Assembly (NCBI RefSeq): GCF_001458115.1
Contig: NZ_CZRP01000008.1
Location: 24,105 to 88,104 of the forward strand
Length of the DNA: 64,000 nucleotides
Direction: 5' to 3'
Origin: Gracilibacillus massiliensis
GTDB taxonomy: Bacteria > Bacillota > Bacilli > Bacillales > Amphibacillaceae
Every line of letters starts with the position of its first letter. The stretch's first letter is position 1. Shown here in pieces: positions 1-8,905 of this stretch. A program made the translations under genes and the position numbers. Under the pieces are notes generated by a model. That model made no database searches. It was not told the DNA's origin and was given only the letters and a program-made list of their open reading frames with translations.

Positions 1-3000
1 TGCTTCTGGTTCGTGCTTTTCTAAAGCATCTCTTGCTTCTTCTAGTTCTCCTAAGGCTGATTGGACTTCATCTTGAGACGCTGTTGGATTGTTTAAAACA
101 TTATTTGCATCTTCTAGTTCTTCAGCAAAAGTATCCCAACCTGCACGATGATCGTCCTGTTTTAATTCTTCTCCACTATCAACAGCTTCTTGTAATGTCG
201 TTTTGTCAACTACAGTGAAGTCAGCTGATTTCGTAACGGTTCTTCCTGTATCGGTGTCTTTTGCTGTTGCTTGAACGGTATATGCACCTGGTGTAAGTTC
301 GTTAAGGTCAGTCCAATCCTCGAAAGTCCAACCTTCACCATCAATAGTAGCAACCACGCCTGTAACAACTTTATTGTCTTCACTATCAACAATAGTTAAT
401 GTAACATTGTCTGCGTCTGGGTGAATTTCACCATTAAACGATGGTGTACGATCATCCGTGTTACCTTTTGTGCCGATGATTTGAAGACCTTTTCCAAATT
501 CATCTGTTGCTATAATTTCAAATGGTTCATCAGCAGTACCATTTTCTTCATCGCCAAATAGATTTGGCTTATCTTCATTTGGTGTATAGTCTACTTTTAC
601 TTCTCCTGCATCACTGTCTAATGGCTGATCAACAGTTAACGTCACTTTATTTCCATCAGCTACAGCGTCTGTCGCATATAATGTTTCTCCATCAACCGTT
701 ACTTTAAAGCCTTCTCCAGGAATTTCCGTATTGGTTAATGTAATATTTTTATCAAATTCGATTGTGATTTTATTGTCCCCGTGTTCGTAAGTAGCTGGAT
801 TTGTTTCTACAGGAGGATGTTTTTCAAGCGCATCTCTTGCTTCTTCAAGTTCTTCAAGGGCTGTATCTACTTCATCTTGAGATGCTGTTGGGGTGTCCAA
901 CACATTACCAGCATGTTCACGTGCATCTTCAAAAGCTTCCCAACCAGCGCGATAATCTTTTTGTACAAATTCATCTACTTCATTAAATTCTGTTTGAAGA
1001 CCTTCTTTATTAACAACAAAGAACTTTTCTGATTTAGTAACGGTTCTAGGACCACCTTCATCATTAGTTGCTGTTACTTCAACAGTGTAATTACCACCGT
1101 AAGCCAGATCACTTGGGATTCTGTAAGTCCAATTTCCCTCTGTATCTAAATCAGCGATGACATTTTCTAATCCTGGAACGACATTACCAATGTTATCTTT
1201 AAAAGTTAATGTCACACTGTCAGAATCTATATGCGCATTACCGATAAATACAGGTGTTCTGTCGTCTGTATATCCTATTGTATCAGTGATTTGCAGCCCT
1301 GCACCAAATTCGTCTTTGGCTACAATAGTGAACGTCTCATCAGCAGATCCGTTTGGTTCATCGCCATATAAGTTGTCTGCTTCTCCATTGTAATCTACCT
1401 TGACTTCTCCAGCGTCACTGTCAAGCTCACCTTCAATTGTTAATGTTATTTTTTCACCATTAGCTTCAGCATCTGTGACGGGGTAATCAACACCATCAAC
1501 TGTTACCGTAAAGCCGTCTGATGGATCACCATTGTTGGTAAGCTTAACATCTTTATTAAAATCAATGATGATTTTATTGTCACCGTGTTCATAGGTGGCG
1601 GGTTTTGTTTCAATTGGTGGATTTTTTTCAAGTGCTACTACAGCGTCTTGAAGATCGGTTAATGCTTGATCAACCGCTGCTTGAGTTGGAGTTTCTGCGC
1701 CATCACTAATACCATCGAGTAAATCATTCGCAGCACCTAGTGCAGCTTGATAATCACTCCAACCCGCTTGATAGTCTTCTTCCGCAGTTACGATGACTGG
1801 AATGTCATCATTAATATATGCCTCGAGATCTGTGGTGTCAACATAAGTAAAAGTTGACTCTTCTTCAACTGAAGTTGCTCCCCCTTTTGAAGCAAGCGCC
1901 TTTATCGTGTACTCACCTTTAATTAGATTATCTGTTAATTCTATCGACCAATTATCATCAATTACCGTAGCAGCTTCATTTAAAACTTCATTACCTTCTG
2001 GATCAGTTACGGTTACATTTACAGTAGATCCTGATTGAGTTGATCCAGTAATCGTTTTTTCGCTAGGATCGTAGATAAGTTTATTATCAGTTGGAGAATC
2101 AATCGTCAATTCTGTTGCTAATTGGGTCGCTGCTTCTTCTTGGGTACTCATTTTGACGACCACATCTGAATCCGTGACTGTACTTGGATTTCCATCACCA
2201 TTTGTTACAGTAATATTAATTGGACGGTCATCACTATATAAAGAATTTTCATAGTGAACCATGCGACCAATCGCATCAACAACACCTACAACAACTTCTT
2301 GACTAACTACTTTAATATTATCAATACTTAAGGTAGCTCCGTGAGTCGTTCCATCCGTTCGATTGAAAGAACCTGCGACAAATCTGAATTTATAAGTTCC
2401 GTCTGCAGGAATTTCACCTGAGTTAGTCGTCCATCCTTGTGAAGAACCACGTCCATAAAGTATTTCTGTATGGTTATCATTAGACTCATTGATCAAAAAT
2501 CCGTACACCTCATAGTCATCTCCACCATCATTTGCTTTCCAATCGAAGAATAATTTATCCCCTTTATTAGCTTTAAAAGGTTCACTAATCGCTTCGATTC
2601 CAAATGAAGATGCAATTTCACCATCTTTCTTACCATAATCCCCATCTAACAATAATGAATTTAGAAATCCAATTTCCAGTGCTTGACTTGAATTGTCTGT
2701 GTCATTGTACACACTTTTAACGAATCCACTTAAACTACCAAAAAGGGCTTCAAAACCTTCTGTCATTTGTGAATCGTCTGTTGAAGCTAATTTATTATAA
2801 TCTACGTTAGTTTCGTATGTGTACTCGTTTCCTGGACCTGTGACCGTGTATACACCGGTTTCTGTTTCAGTGATACCATTGTATGAACGTCCTTGTGTTT
2901 TAGTCGCTAAATCACCTAACCAGATTTGATCTACTATTTCTCCATTTGGTCCTTCACTTGAAGTATTCAACTCCCAACTTGGAACCATTTCACCAGTGCT

Positions 3001-3453
3001 ACCTTCTTCAAAATTTCCATTGGGAAGTGGAGCAGACAAATCGATTTGTAATGCCGTTCCTTCACCGTCATCAGTGTCATTAACTGATGCAATTGGAACA
3101 TCGTCCAATAAAAATTGTCCATTATTGAACGTCAAAATAGAGCCATCCCCTAATGTGACACTTTCTCCTTCTGGAATAAACAAATTATCGGTATTCACGT
3201 GACCACCATCAATTTCAAAGCGAATATTTCCTTCCGCAAATTGTTCTTCAGCAGCTGGTTCAACTGAAAAATCTGGGTCAACCTGTGTAACTTCGCCCAG
3301 TACAGGATCATAATTGAAGTCTCCGTCAGAATCACGATCAACATTATCCTCACCAGCAGCCAAAACCGCTGATCCGCCAATTCCTGGTACGAGTGTCGTC
3401 CAAATAAGGATGACACTTAAAAACACTGCTATTTTCGATCTAAATTTCTTCAA
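1..3453 (-). CDS. Large secreted modular surface protein (C-terminus beyond window)
   Basis: An open frame runs without a stop from a TTG start at 3453 to base 1 (1151 codons). TTG is chosen because an in-frame TAG lies just upstream, GAGGAG precedes it, and it opens a signal peptide (KKFRSK, a hydrophobic stretch, then VLAAG, cleavage near residue 33). A D-rich loop (DRDSDGDFNYD) follows and resembles calcium-binding EF-hand or thrombospondin-3 motifs. Residues about 300-380 look like a beta-sandwich ending SIDNIKVV. An Ig-like segment (about 450-540) and a helical segment with AGW (about 555-605) follow, then two 268-residue repeats beginning at 608 and 876. Each repeat has an SWM-like part (YEHGDNKI), an Ig-like part and a helical FIVAR-like part. 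The protein is very acidic, as in halophile exoproteins. It is probably an adhesin or other cell-surface protein. The anchor, if any, is not visible. Confidence 0.85.
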   Translation of the reverse strand, partial: MKKFRSKIAVFLSVILIWTTLVPGIGGSAVLAAGEDNVDRDSDGDFNYDPVLGEVTQVDPDFSVEPAAEEQFAEGNIRFEIDGGHVNTDNLFIPEGESVTLGDGSILTFNNGQFLLDDVPIASVNDTDDGEGTALQIDLSAPLPNGNFEEGSTGEMVPSWELNTSSEGPNGEIVDQIWLGDLATKTQGRSYNGITETETGVYTVTGPGNEYTYETNVDYNKLASTDDSQMTEGFEALFGSLSGFVKSVYNDTDNSSQALEIGFLNSLLLDGDYGKKDGEIASSFGIEAISEPFKANKGDKLFFDWKANDGGDDYEVYGFLINESNDNHTEILYGRGSSQGWTTNSGEIPADGTYKFRFVAGSFNRTDGTTHGATLSIDNIKVVSQEVVVGVVDAIGRMVHYENSLYSDDRPINITVTNGDGNPSTVTDSDVVVKMSTQEEAATQLATELTIDSPTDNKLIYDPSEKTITGSTQSGSTVNVTVTDPEGNEVLNEAATVIDDNWSIELTDNLIKGEYTIKALASKGGATSVEEESTFTYVDTTDLEAYINDDIPVIVTAEEDYQAGWSDYQAALGAANDLLDGISDGAETPTQAAVDQALTDLQDAVVALEKNPPIETKPATYEHGDNKIIIDFNKDVKLTNNGDPSDGFTVTVDGVDYPVTDAEANGEKITLTIEGELDSDAGEVKVDYNGEADNLYGDEPNGSADETFTIVAKDEFGAGLQITDTIGYTDDRTPVFIGNAHIDSDSVTLTFKDNIGNVVPGLENVIADLDTEGNWTYRIPSDLAYGGNYTVEVTATNDEGGPRTVTKSEKFFVVNKEGLQTEFNEVDEFVQKDYRAGWEAFEDAREHAGNVLDTPTASQDEVDTALEELEEARDALEKHPPVETNPATYEHGDNKITIEFDKNITLTNTEIPGEGFKVTVDGETLYATDAVADGNKVTLTVDQPLDSDAGEVKVDYTPNEDKPNLFGDEENGTADEPFEIIATDEFGKGLQIIGTKGNTDDRTPSFNGEIHPDADNVTLTIVDSEDNKVVTGVVATIDGEGWTFEDWTDLNELTPGAYTVQATAKDTDTGRTVTKSADFTVVDKTTLQEAVDSGEELKQDDHRAGWDTFAEELEDANNVLNNPTASQDEVQSALGELEEARDALEKHEPEA
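22..1629 (-). repeat. Two tandem 804-bp coding repeats in the surface protein gene
   Basis: Units 826-1629 and 22-825 are each exactly 268 codons, counted from the conserved LEK codons at 1632, 828 and 24. They encode the same domain order: an SWM-like strand block, an Ig-like block and a helical block with RAGW and TPTASQDEV. Amino-acid similarity is high but the DNA has diverged clearly, so the duplication is not very recent. The third copy starts at base 21 and continues past the window, so the true repeat number is unknown. Confidence 0.8.
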
Positions 3454-4189
3454 TCCTTTTTCACTCCTCTACTTTTATCTCTTTTTTTTCGACTTTTTGG
3501 ATGTTGTGTCATTACTTCCTACTGCCCTTCTCTCCCATCCACCAATCATAAAGTCATGTTTGTCGACATCATCTATGACTTAGTCGACAATATCTTTAAA
3601 AATTGTATCAAACGAAACTCTACAAAAAATTTACAAATATTAATTGAATTTTCATTTTGACGTGACTTTAAAACTATTAACAAGTAACTATAATACTAAT
3701 TTTTATGGAATCCTAATATACTGGAATAAATTTATGTCGAAATTTATCGAACGATTTTTATATATTAATATGTATTTTTCCATGGTGGTATTCTGAAAAG
3801 TGACCAATGAAAAATAGAATTTTTAATTGATGTCTATCTTTTTAGAGAAATTGTGTATTTTTCTATTATGTTGTTATATTTTGAATTGCATATATCATTA
3901 TTTTTCTGATTTATTTCAACTGGGGATATACATTGTTTAATAAACAGAGGGTTATTTTTAAAAAAGAGAATGGAAGAATGGAAAAATGTAGAAGTAGAAC
4001 CGATTCGAAATGATGGACTAGAAGAGAACTTCAAATAACATGAGGGTGTTGAAGAAAACCACTCATAAACAGAAACAAACAAATGTTCGCAAATCCATAA
4101 CCATATCAAAACTCGAAAGAAATCATGAATTTAATCTAAGTTATTGAACAAATCGATCATTACCATCACGTCACAAAACACCGATATGA
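3454..4189. other. Gap upstream of the surface protein gene, no intact gene seen
   Basis: This AT-rich stretch should hold the promoter and 5' leader of the surface protein gene. I did not find a convincing -35/-10 pair. The open frames in it are short, lack ribosome sites and read like noise. The part from about 3940 onward may already belong to the decayed coding region that continues to 4486. Confidence 0.4.
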
Positions 4190-4486
4190 GACTTGAACAT
4201 TAGATTTTACTATGTGTCCAATCAATTGAAAGAACAATTTAATGAAGAGACAGACTTATGGAAGAGTATAATGTTGAAATTTCAACTTTCCAATCAAATG
4301 TGAGAGTTAAACAACACAATTGAGGTTGGACGAAAGAAATATGATTCTGCTAATTAGCAAAATGAAGAAAAGGATAGGATTAACAAAGCGACAAATAGAG
4401 ATGAAAGGATTTTAAAATTATAGTCTGAAAATAGCAATCTAAAAGAACAAAGTGAGAGAATGCACAAAGAAATAAACATTTATTGA
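4190..4486 (+). pseudogene. Decayed coiled-coil protein gene fragment
   Basis: One reading frame keeps coding character for nearly 100 codons but is broken by three in-frame stops: TGA at 4301, TAG at 4355 and TAG at 4421. Between them it reads as charged, heptad-like helix, for example SNQLKEQFNEETDLWKS, NEEKDRINKATNRDERI and SENSNLKEQSERMHKEI. I do not recognise the parent. MerR-type regulators with long coiled C-termini, common on Bacillaceae plasmids and phages, are one possibility but this is only a guess. No start codon or ribosome site is preserved. Confidence 0.5.
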
Positions 4487-4688
4487 AGACTGTCAATGAT
4501 TTTACGATTCGCATGTCTCTGTCTTTTACATATTTCGAAGGCCGTATCTGATCAGAACATTATATCACTGTTCCAAAAACGCTTTCTTAATTTCAGTTCT
4601 GTGCAATTTATCAGCAATCACTGACAATAACTTTATTAGATTATGGGGATTACCTGTAAATAAATTCTAGAAAAAATTGAAATACTTA

Positions 4689-4717
4689 AAGCGTTTAACT
4701 GACACGCTTCTTTTTTT
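4689..4717 (+). terminator. Possible Rho-independent terminator
   Basis: AAGCGT and ACGCTT form a 6-bp stem around a 9-nt loop, followed by C and seven T residues on the plus strand. It would suit the 3' end of the decayed plus-strand gene upstream. The stem is short, so this is a weak call. Confidence 0.35.
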
Positions 4718-4729
4718 ACTTTATTTTTG

Positions 4730-5127
4730 CATACAACCAACAATTTTAATATATCAATCGATGTGACAACAGCTGTTGAAAGCAAAAAATCATCTGTAGA
4801 TTTTCATTTAGATAGTCAAAAAATGACGTCATCCGCCTCACACCTTTCAGAATTAAAACCAGCAAAGATGTAAAATAACAGGAGATAGAGAAGGATGTTT
4901 ATAACGTAGATTCCAACATGCTATATAGTCTCCCATATGGATATACAACCATTACTTTTTCTGATGGACCATCGAGGTACACTAAAGAATTCGTTGTTAT
5001 ATTGGTAGAATATAACACTAAGACAACGTTTTTCTTCATGGAAAAAAATATCTACTTATTTGGACAGTGTACTGTATTCACTGTAAAAAAAGATGTCTAT
5101 ATGAAGTCATTCTTGGAACCACCGTGA
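4730..5127 (+). pseudogene. Frameshifted remnant of a protein gene, possibly surface-type
   Basis: A frame from 4730 to a TAA at 4871 reads like protein (NFNISIDVTTAVESKK, VDFHLDSQKM). Coding character then moves to another frame, with a TAA at 4876, and continues to 5127 (VYNVDSNMLYSLPYGYTTIT, DGPSRYTKEFVVILVEYN). The second part alternates beta-strand-like segments, as Ig-like domains do. No start with a ribosome site is visible. The parent is unknown. Proximity to the surface protein gene makes a related origin possible, but I see no clear repeat match. Confidence 0.35.
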
Positions 5128-5207
5128 GTTTACGTAACTTTCACCTCAAGAACAAAAGCTTGAAAGTTAAATGAATTCGCATCTCTCTCTATCACCATTG
5201 TACTTGT

Positions 5208-6371
5208 CTAATCATAAAAATTGTTAATAGAATTTCGTTCCTTCCAAGAAAAATACCAATTAGTAATTTCGGTACTCGGTTCTATATCTAATTCTTCTAC
5301 TAACATATTGGTTAGATCTTGGTACTGAATATGTACTTCTCTGTATTCCTTCTTTATTGCAAATAATTTCATTAATTCAAAATAACTTTCTTCTAATTCA
5401 GGCGAAATATTTTGCACAGTAGAATATATGGTGATTGCTTGTGAATATTCTCGTTTTTTCTGATAGTATGCTGCTAATAATCTGCCTAATTTTAACCACT
5501 GTTGTCTTAACCTTTCAGCATGAGTTCTTGCCCAGTGGAAATCGTAATACCCCAGATAATCACCTGCATATTGGTAAAATAGTTTTTCGATTGTACCTAA
5601 TTGACCTTTATCAATGAAGGAGATTTGCTCTGAACCTAATCTCCATTCATAACATTCATGTACAATTAATCCCCCAGTCTGTAGCATATATCCACTACCT
5701 ATATTCGAAACATTTCTAATCAAAACATCTGAAATATTAGCTTTCTTTAAAGAATTCCTACAGTGGTAAATCGTGGTATAAAGTTGCTGATAAGCTTTAT
5801 CAATAGGTAATTCTGACCACAACATATCAATTAATGTCTCTTTCGAAACGAATTTTTCTCGGTTGTGTAGTAAATAAGCAAACAACTCTAACGTTTTTCT
5901 AGTGCGCCATTTGATCGGAATCTCGGCATTTTCTGAAGTAGAAAATTTAATCTCATTAAAACATGAAAGTTGGATTTGTTTATTTCGATTATTGGAGGTT
6001 CTATTAAGTAGATTCTTTTTATCTATCCTTCGAATCGTTTTTTCTAATCGTTTCGTTTGAATAGGTTTAATGAGATAATCGAGTGCGAACAATTCAAATG
6101 CATCAATTGCGTAATGATCATAACCGGTGACGAACACGATTTCAATCTCTTCATGGAATTCTTGTATCCTATCGGCAAGTTCTAATCCGCTAATCTCTGG
6201 CATTTGAATATCTAAAAAAACAACATCAGGTACATTTTCTGTTATCTCTTTTAGTGCGTGCAAAGGATCCTGGAACATACCAACTACATCAATGTTGCTA
6301 TTTTTTTTTAGTAAATTTGCTAACTTCTCTAATGGAAGCTTTTCATCATCTATCAATATTGCTTCAATCAA
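5208..6371 (-). CDS. Response regulator with SARP-type winged helix and BTAD output
   Basis: The receiver domain fills residues 1-115, with acidic IDDE, the phospho-acceptor Asp54 in VVFLDIQMP and the conserved Lys in LIKPI. A winged-helix DNA-binding segment follows (about 150-240, IKWRTRKTLELFAYLL and VSKETLIDMLW). A helical bacterial transcriptional activation domain completes the protein. A TTG at 6371 is preferred over the ATG at 6380 because AAAGGA sits 9 nt before the TTG but directly abuts the ATG. The product should be a phosphorylation-controlled transcription factor. No histidine kinase lies beside it in this window, so it is either an orphan or its partner is elsewhere. The neighbouring surface protein gene is a conceivable target, which is inference only. 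Confidence 0.85.
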   Translation of the reverse strand: MIEAILIDDEKLPLEKLANLLKKNSNIDVVGMFQDPLHALKEITENVPDVVFLDIQMPEISGLELADRIQEFHEEIEIVFVTGYDHYAIDAFELFALDYLIKPIQTKRLEKTIRRIDKKNLLNRTSNNRNKQIQLSCFNEIKFSTSENAEIPIKWRTRKTLELFAYLLHNREKFVSKETLIDMLWSELPIDKAYQQLYTTIYHCRNSLKKANISDVLIRNVSNIGSGYMLQTGGLIVHECYEWRLGSEQISFIDKGQLGTIEKLFYQYAGDYLGYYDFHWARTHAERLRQQWLKLGRLLAAYYQKKREYSQAITIYSTVQNISPELEESYFELMKLFAIKKEYREVHIQYQDLTNMLVEELDIEPSTEITNWYFSWKERNSINNFYD

Positions 6372-6550
6372 TCTAATCATTCCTTTAACGAAGATTTGAA
6401 AATGGAAGAATATAGTTACTTTTAATAATATATCCTCATTACATTATAAACAATAAAACGTAAAAAATCAGTTGAATTTATTTATATTTTCACCTAAGTA
6501 TCGTGATAATACATCATTTAATTTAGTGACCATGTACCTAGCGATTAAAG

Positions 6551-6578
6551 TTTACGTATCGTTATTGCATAGTATAAT
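6551..6578 (+). promoter_or_regulatory. Relict sigma-A promoter before the minD-like pseudogene
   Basis: TTTACG (6551-6556), a 16-bp spacer and a perfect TATAAT (6573-6578) point toward the GTG at 6626. The gene downstream is broken, so the promoter may make only a short non-coding transcript. Confidence 0.5.
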
Positions 6579-6625
6579 AGAGTTGTATTTGACATTGGTG
6601 TACATGGTAAAGGAAAGAGATATTA

Positions 6626-6878
6626 GTGGGGCAAATCATTACTGTCCCTTCTGGAAAAGGTGGTGTTGGCAAAACTACCATTTCAGCAAATTTAGGAACA
6701 GCACAAGTCATATAAAATAAAAACATGTGTTTAATAGACGGTGATTTTGGACTTAGAACTTAGATATTCTTTAGAGCTAAGTAATAGAGTGATCTCCGAT
6801 ATAGCAAATTTCTTTGAAGAAAAATGTCAATTTAGCCAAATCCTTATTAATGATAAACTTTTTCTCATTTACTTTTGA
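6626..6878 (+). pseudogene. Broken minD-like (ParA/MinD ATPase) gene fragment
   Basis: From a GTG at 6626, with AAAGGA upstream, the frame reads GQIITVPSGKGGVGKTTISA. This is the deviant Walker A of MinD. It continues NLGTAQ, an in-frame TAA, then CLIDGDFGLRT and a TAG. In another frame the match to MinD resumes as LSNRVISDIANFFEEKCQF and ends at TGA 6876. So about the first 90 residues of a MinD homologue remain, with nonsense codons and a frameshift, and the rest is missing. It is the only minus-to-plus switch with recognisable homology in the window. The functional minD presumably lies elsewhere, and this would be a decayed paralogue. Confidence 0.75.
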
Positions 6879-7058
6879 TTTTTTCATGTTTGCTTAGGAC
6901 AATATCTATAGTGAGAAAATGGATGTTTACTACCTATGCTTGGTTGTCTTTCTTTTACATCAAAAAAGCAGAGAATAGTAGTCAGAAAATTAAGAATATT
7001 TTTATGCGATACTAGTGATAAATTTTTAACAAAGAGATTGAATTCCAAATTTAAACAT

Positions 7059-7094
7059 AAAAAACCCTCCCTGCTCCATAAGAGCAAAGAGGGT
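7059..7094 (-). terminator. Terminator after rpsI
   Basis: ACCCTCTTTGCTC pairs with GGAGCAGGGAGGGT over about 13 bp (two G-T wobbles), with a TTAT loop and six T residues on the minus strand. It ends the rplM-rpsI transcript and marks the border between the conserved ribosomal region and the accessory region. Confidence 0.9.
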
Positions 7095-7116
7095 AAACCC
7101 TTGATATATAAGGTTT

Positions 7117-7509
7117 TTAACGTTTTGAGAACTGTGGTGCACGACGAGCTTTTTTAAGACCGTATTTTTTACGTTCTTTAGCACGCGCGTCACGAGTTAA
7201 GTATCCAGCACGCTTAAGTGTTGCGCGGTATTCTGGATCAGCTTCTAATAATGCACGAGCAACGCCGTGACGAATTGCACCAGCTTGACCAGTGTATCCT
7301 CCACCATCAACGTTTACTAATACATCATAGCTACCTTCTGTTTCTGTAGCTGCTAATGGTTGCTTAATAATTGTACGAAGTGTTTCGTATGGGAAGTAAG
7401 ATTCCGCATCACGATTATTTACAACGATACGTCCAGTACCTGGAACTAAACGTACACGTGCAGTTGAAGTTTTACGGCGTCCGGTACCGTAGTATTGTAC
7501 TTGTGCCAC
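7117..7509 (-). CDS. rpsI: 30S ribosomal protein S9
   Basis: The 130-residue product has the S9 start [19 protein letters not shown] and the basic C-terminus ending PQFSKR, which reaches the tRNA P site in the 30S subunit. Length matches B. subtilis RpsI. It follows rplM by 19 bp and shares its promoter at 8085-8113. A strong terminator lies just downstream. Nothing is unusual in it. Confidence 0.98.
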   Translation of the reverse strand: MAQVQYYGTGRRKTSTARVRLVPGTGRIVVNNRDAESYFPYETLRTIIKQPLAATETEGSYDVLVNVDGGGYTGQAGAIRHGVARALLEADPEYRATLKRAGYLTRDARAKERKKYGLKKARRAPQFSKR

Positions 7510-7528
7510 TATGTTAACCTCCTTTTAA

Positions 7529-7969
7529 TTATCCACGAAGTTCGTAAACTTCTGGTTGTTGTGCTGCATGCTTATGATCTGCTCCACGATAAACATGTAG
7601 TTTTTTACCCATTTTACGTCCTAATTTACCTTTAGGTAACATCCCTTTAATTGTTAATTCTAACATTTGCTCAGGATATTTTTCGCGCATTTCACCAGCA
7701 GTACGTGATTTTAAACCACCTGGGCGATTCGTAGCGTGACGATGGTATAACTTATCGCTAAGTTTTTTACCAGTAAGTTCGATTTTTTCTGCGTTGATAA
7801 TGATCACATGATCACCAGTGTCAACATGCGGTGTATATGTTGGTTTATGCTTTCCGCGAAGGATAGAAGCAATTTCACTTGCTAAACGACCTAACGTTTG
7901 ACCTTCTGCGTCTACAACAAACCATTTGCGTTCAATATTAGCTTCATTTGCCATGAAAGTTGTTCGCAT
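7529..7969 (-). CDS. rplM: 50S ribosomal protein L13
   Basis: At 146 residues it is the usual length, with the L13 signatures [16 protein letters not shown] and [21 protein letters not shown]13 is an early-assembling 23S rRNA binding protein of the large subunit. The start [16 protein letters not shown] matches the B. subtilis form MRTTPMANANNIERKW. It has its own sigma-A promoter and a structured leader upstream, and it is cotranscribed with rpsI. Confidence 0.98.
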   Translation of the reverse strand: MRTTFMANEANIERKWFVVDAEGQTLGRLASEIASILRGKHKPTYTPHVDTGDHVIIINAEKIELTGKKLSDKLYHRHATNRPGGLKSRTAGEMREKYPEQMLELTIKGMLPKGKLGRKMGKKLHVYRGADHKHAAQQPEVYELRG

Positions 7970-8026
7970 GATCGGTTACCTCCTAAATCTGTTGATTCTC
8001 TCTTATATTTTGTCCGAATTTATATT

Positions 8027-8064
8027 CTAACACGAGTAACTTTCCGGGGCTATCCGTGGTTTAG
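8027..8064 (-). promoter_or_regulatory. Possible L13 autoregulatory leader hairpin
   Basis: In the rplM 5' leader, CTAA-AC-CACG pairs with CGTG-TTAG around an inner segment containing GATAGCCCCGGAAAG. Its position between promoter and ribosome site fits the L13 leader of Bacillales (Rfam L13_leader). I recognise the placement, not a verified match to the covariance model. Confidence 0.45.
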
Positions 8065-8084
8065 AAAATAAAATGCCATAGATC

Positions 8085-8113
8085 ATAATATAACATTCTA
8101 CAAGGTTTGTCAA
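8085..8113 (-). promoter_or_regulatory. Promoter of rplM-rpsI
   Basis: A perfect TTGACA (8108-8113), a 17-bp spacer and TATTAT (8085-8090) read on the minus strand. It lies after the truA stop, so rplM-rpsI need not depend on the upstream ecf-truA transcript. Confidence 0.85.
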
Positions 8114-8143
8114 TAGATTGCACGCAAGGATTCGTTGTTTTTA

Positions 8144-8893
8144 TTAACTTTTTTCCTGGTAGCTTACTTCCCACAAATAAAGACCTTGAGCTGGAGCGGT
8201 ATTTCCTGCTTGGGAACGATCTTTTTGACTGATGATTTGTAGAATATCATCTGGATTTCTTTTATTTAATCCTACTTCCAGTAGAGTACCGACGATAATC
8301 CGGACCATATTATACAAAAAGCCAGTCCCTCTTACCTTAAATATAATATTATCTCCCGATTGCTCAACAGAGATATTAGTAACTGTCCGAATCTTGTCTC
8401 CTTTTACATTCGTATTCGTTCCACAAAAAGAGGTAAAGTCATGGCTACCAAGGAAATGGTTAGCCGCTAGCTGGATAGCTTTAAGATCAAGCTTATCTTT
8501 TACAAAATAATAAAAATTTCGCTTAAAAATATCTCTTTTATCCGAATTCAAGACAAAATAACGATATTCTTTCTCTTTCACGTCAAAACGCGCATGAAAA
8601 TCCTCGGTTGCTAACTGGATGTCTACTACCTCAATATCATCAGGCAACATCGTATTTAATGCTTTTTTCCAATTGACTAAAGGAATCTCTAAATCAGTAT
8701 CAAAGTGAATAACCTGGCCTACCGCATGCACACCTTGATCTGTTCTACCTGAAGCTATTACTCTGACTGCTTTTCCTTTATGCATTTTTGTCAGAACATT
8801 TTCTATTTTCCCTTGGACTGTTCTTCCATTTGGTTGAATTTGATAACCAGAAAAATGAGTGCCATCATAACTTATGGTTGCTTTCAATCTCAT
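8144..8893 (-). CDS. truA: tRNA pseudouridine(38-40) synthase TruA
   Basis: The 249-residue protein carries the catalytic Asp in SGRTDQGVHA and the N-terminal ISYDGTHFSGYQ typical of TruA. It converts U38-U40 of tRNA anticodon arms to pseudouridine in the cytoplasm. It follows ecfT by 12 bp, the conserved Firmicutes order ecfA1-ecfA2-ecfT-truA-rplM-rpsI. Length matches B. subtilis TruA. Confidence 0.97.
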   Translation of the reverse strand: MRLKATISYDGTHFSGYQIQPNGRTVQGKIENVLTKMHKGKAVRVIASGRTDQGVHAVGQVIHFDTDLEIPLVNWKKALNTMLPDDIEVVDIQLATEDFHARFDVKEKEYRYFVLNSDKRDIFKRNFYYFVKDKLDLKAIQLAANHFLGSHDFTSFCGTNTNVKGDKIRTVTNISVEQSGDNIIFKVRGTGFLYNMVRIIVGTLLEVGLNKRNPDDILQIISQKDRSQAGNTAPAQGLYLWEVSYQEKS

Positions 8894-8905
8894 CTTATAA
8901 GCTCC

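Noticed and set aside
781..1393. Plus-strand open frames opposite the surface protein gene
   Set aside because: They are antisense shadows of a long minus-strand frame that has a signal peptide and domain repeats.
3834..4109. 91-codon minus-strand open frame
   Set aside because: It has no ribosome site, a low-complexity aromatic-rich translation and no recognisable motif, and it opposes decayed coding-like sequence.
6472..6720. 82-codon plus-strand frame before the minD-like fragment
   Set aside because: It reads another frame through the promoter and the fragment. MinD similarity lies in the frame starting at 6626.
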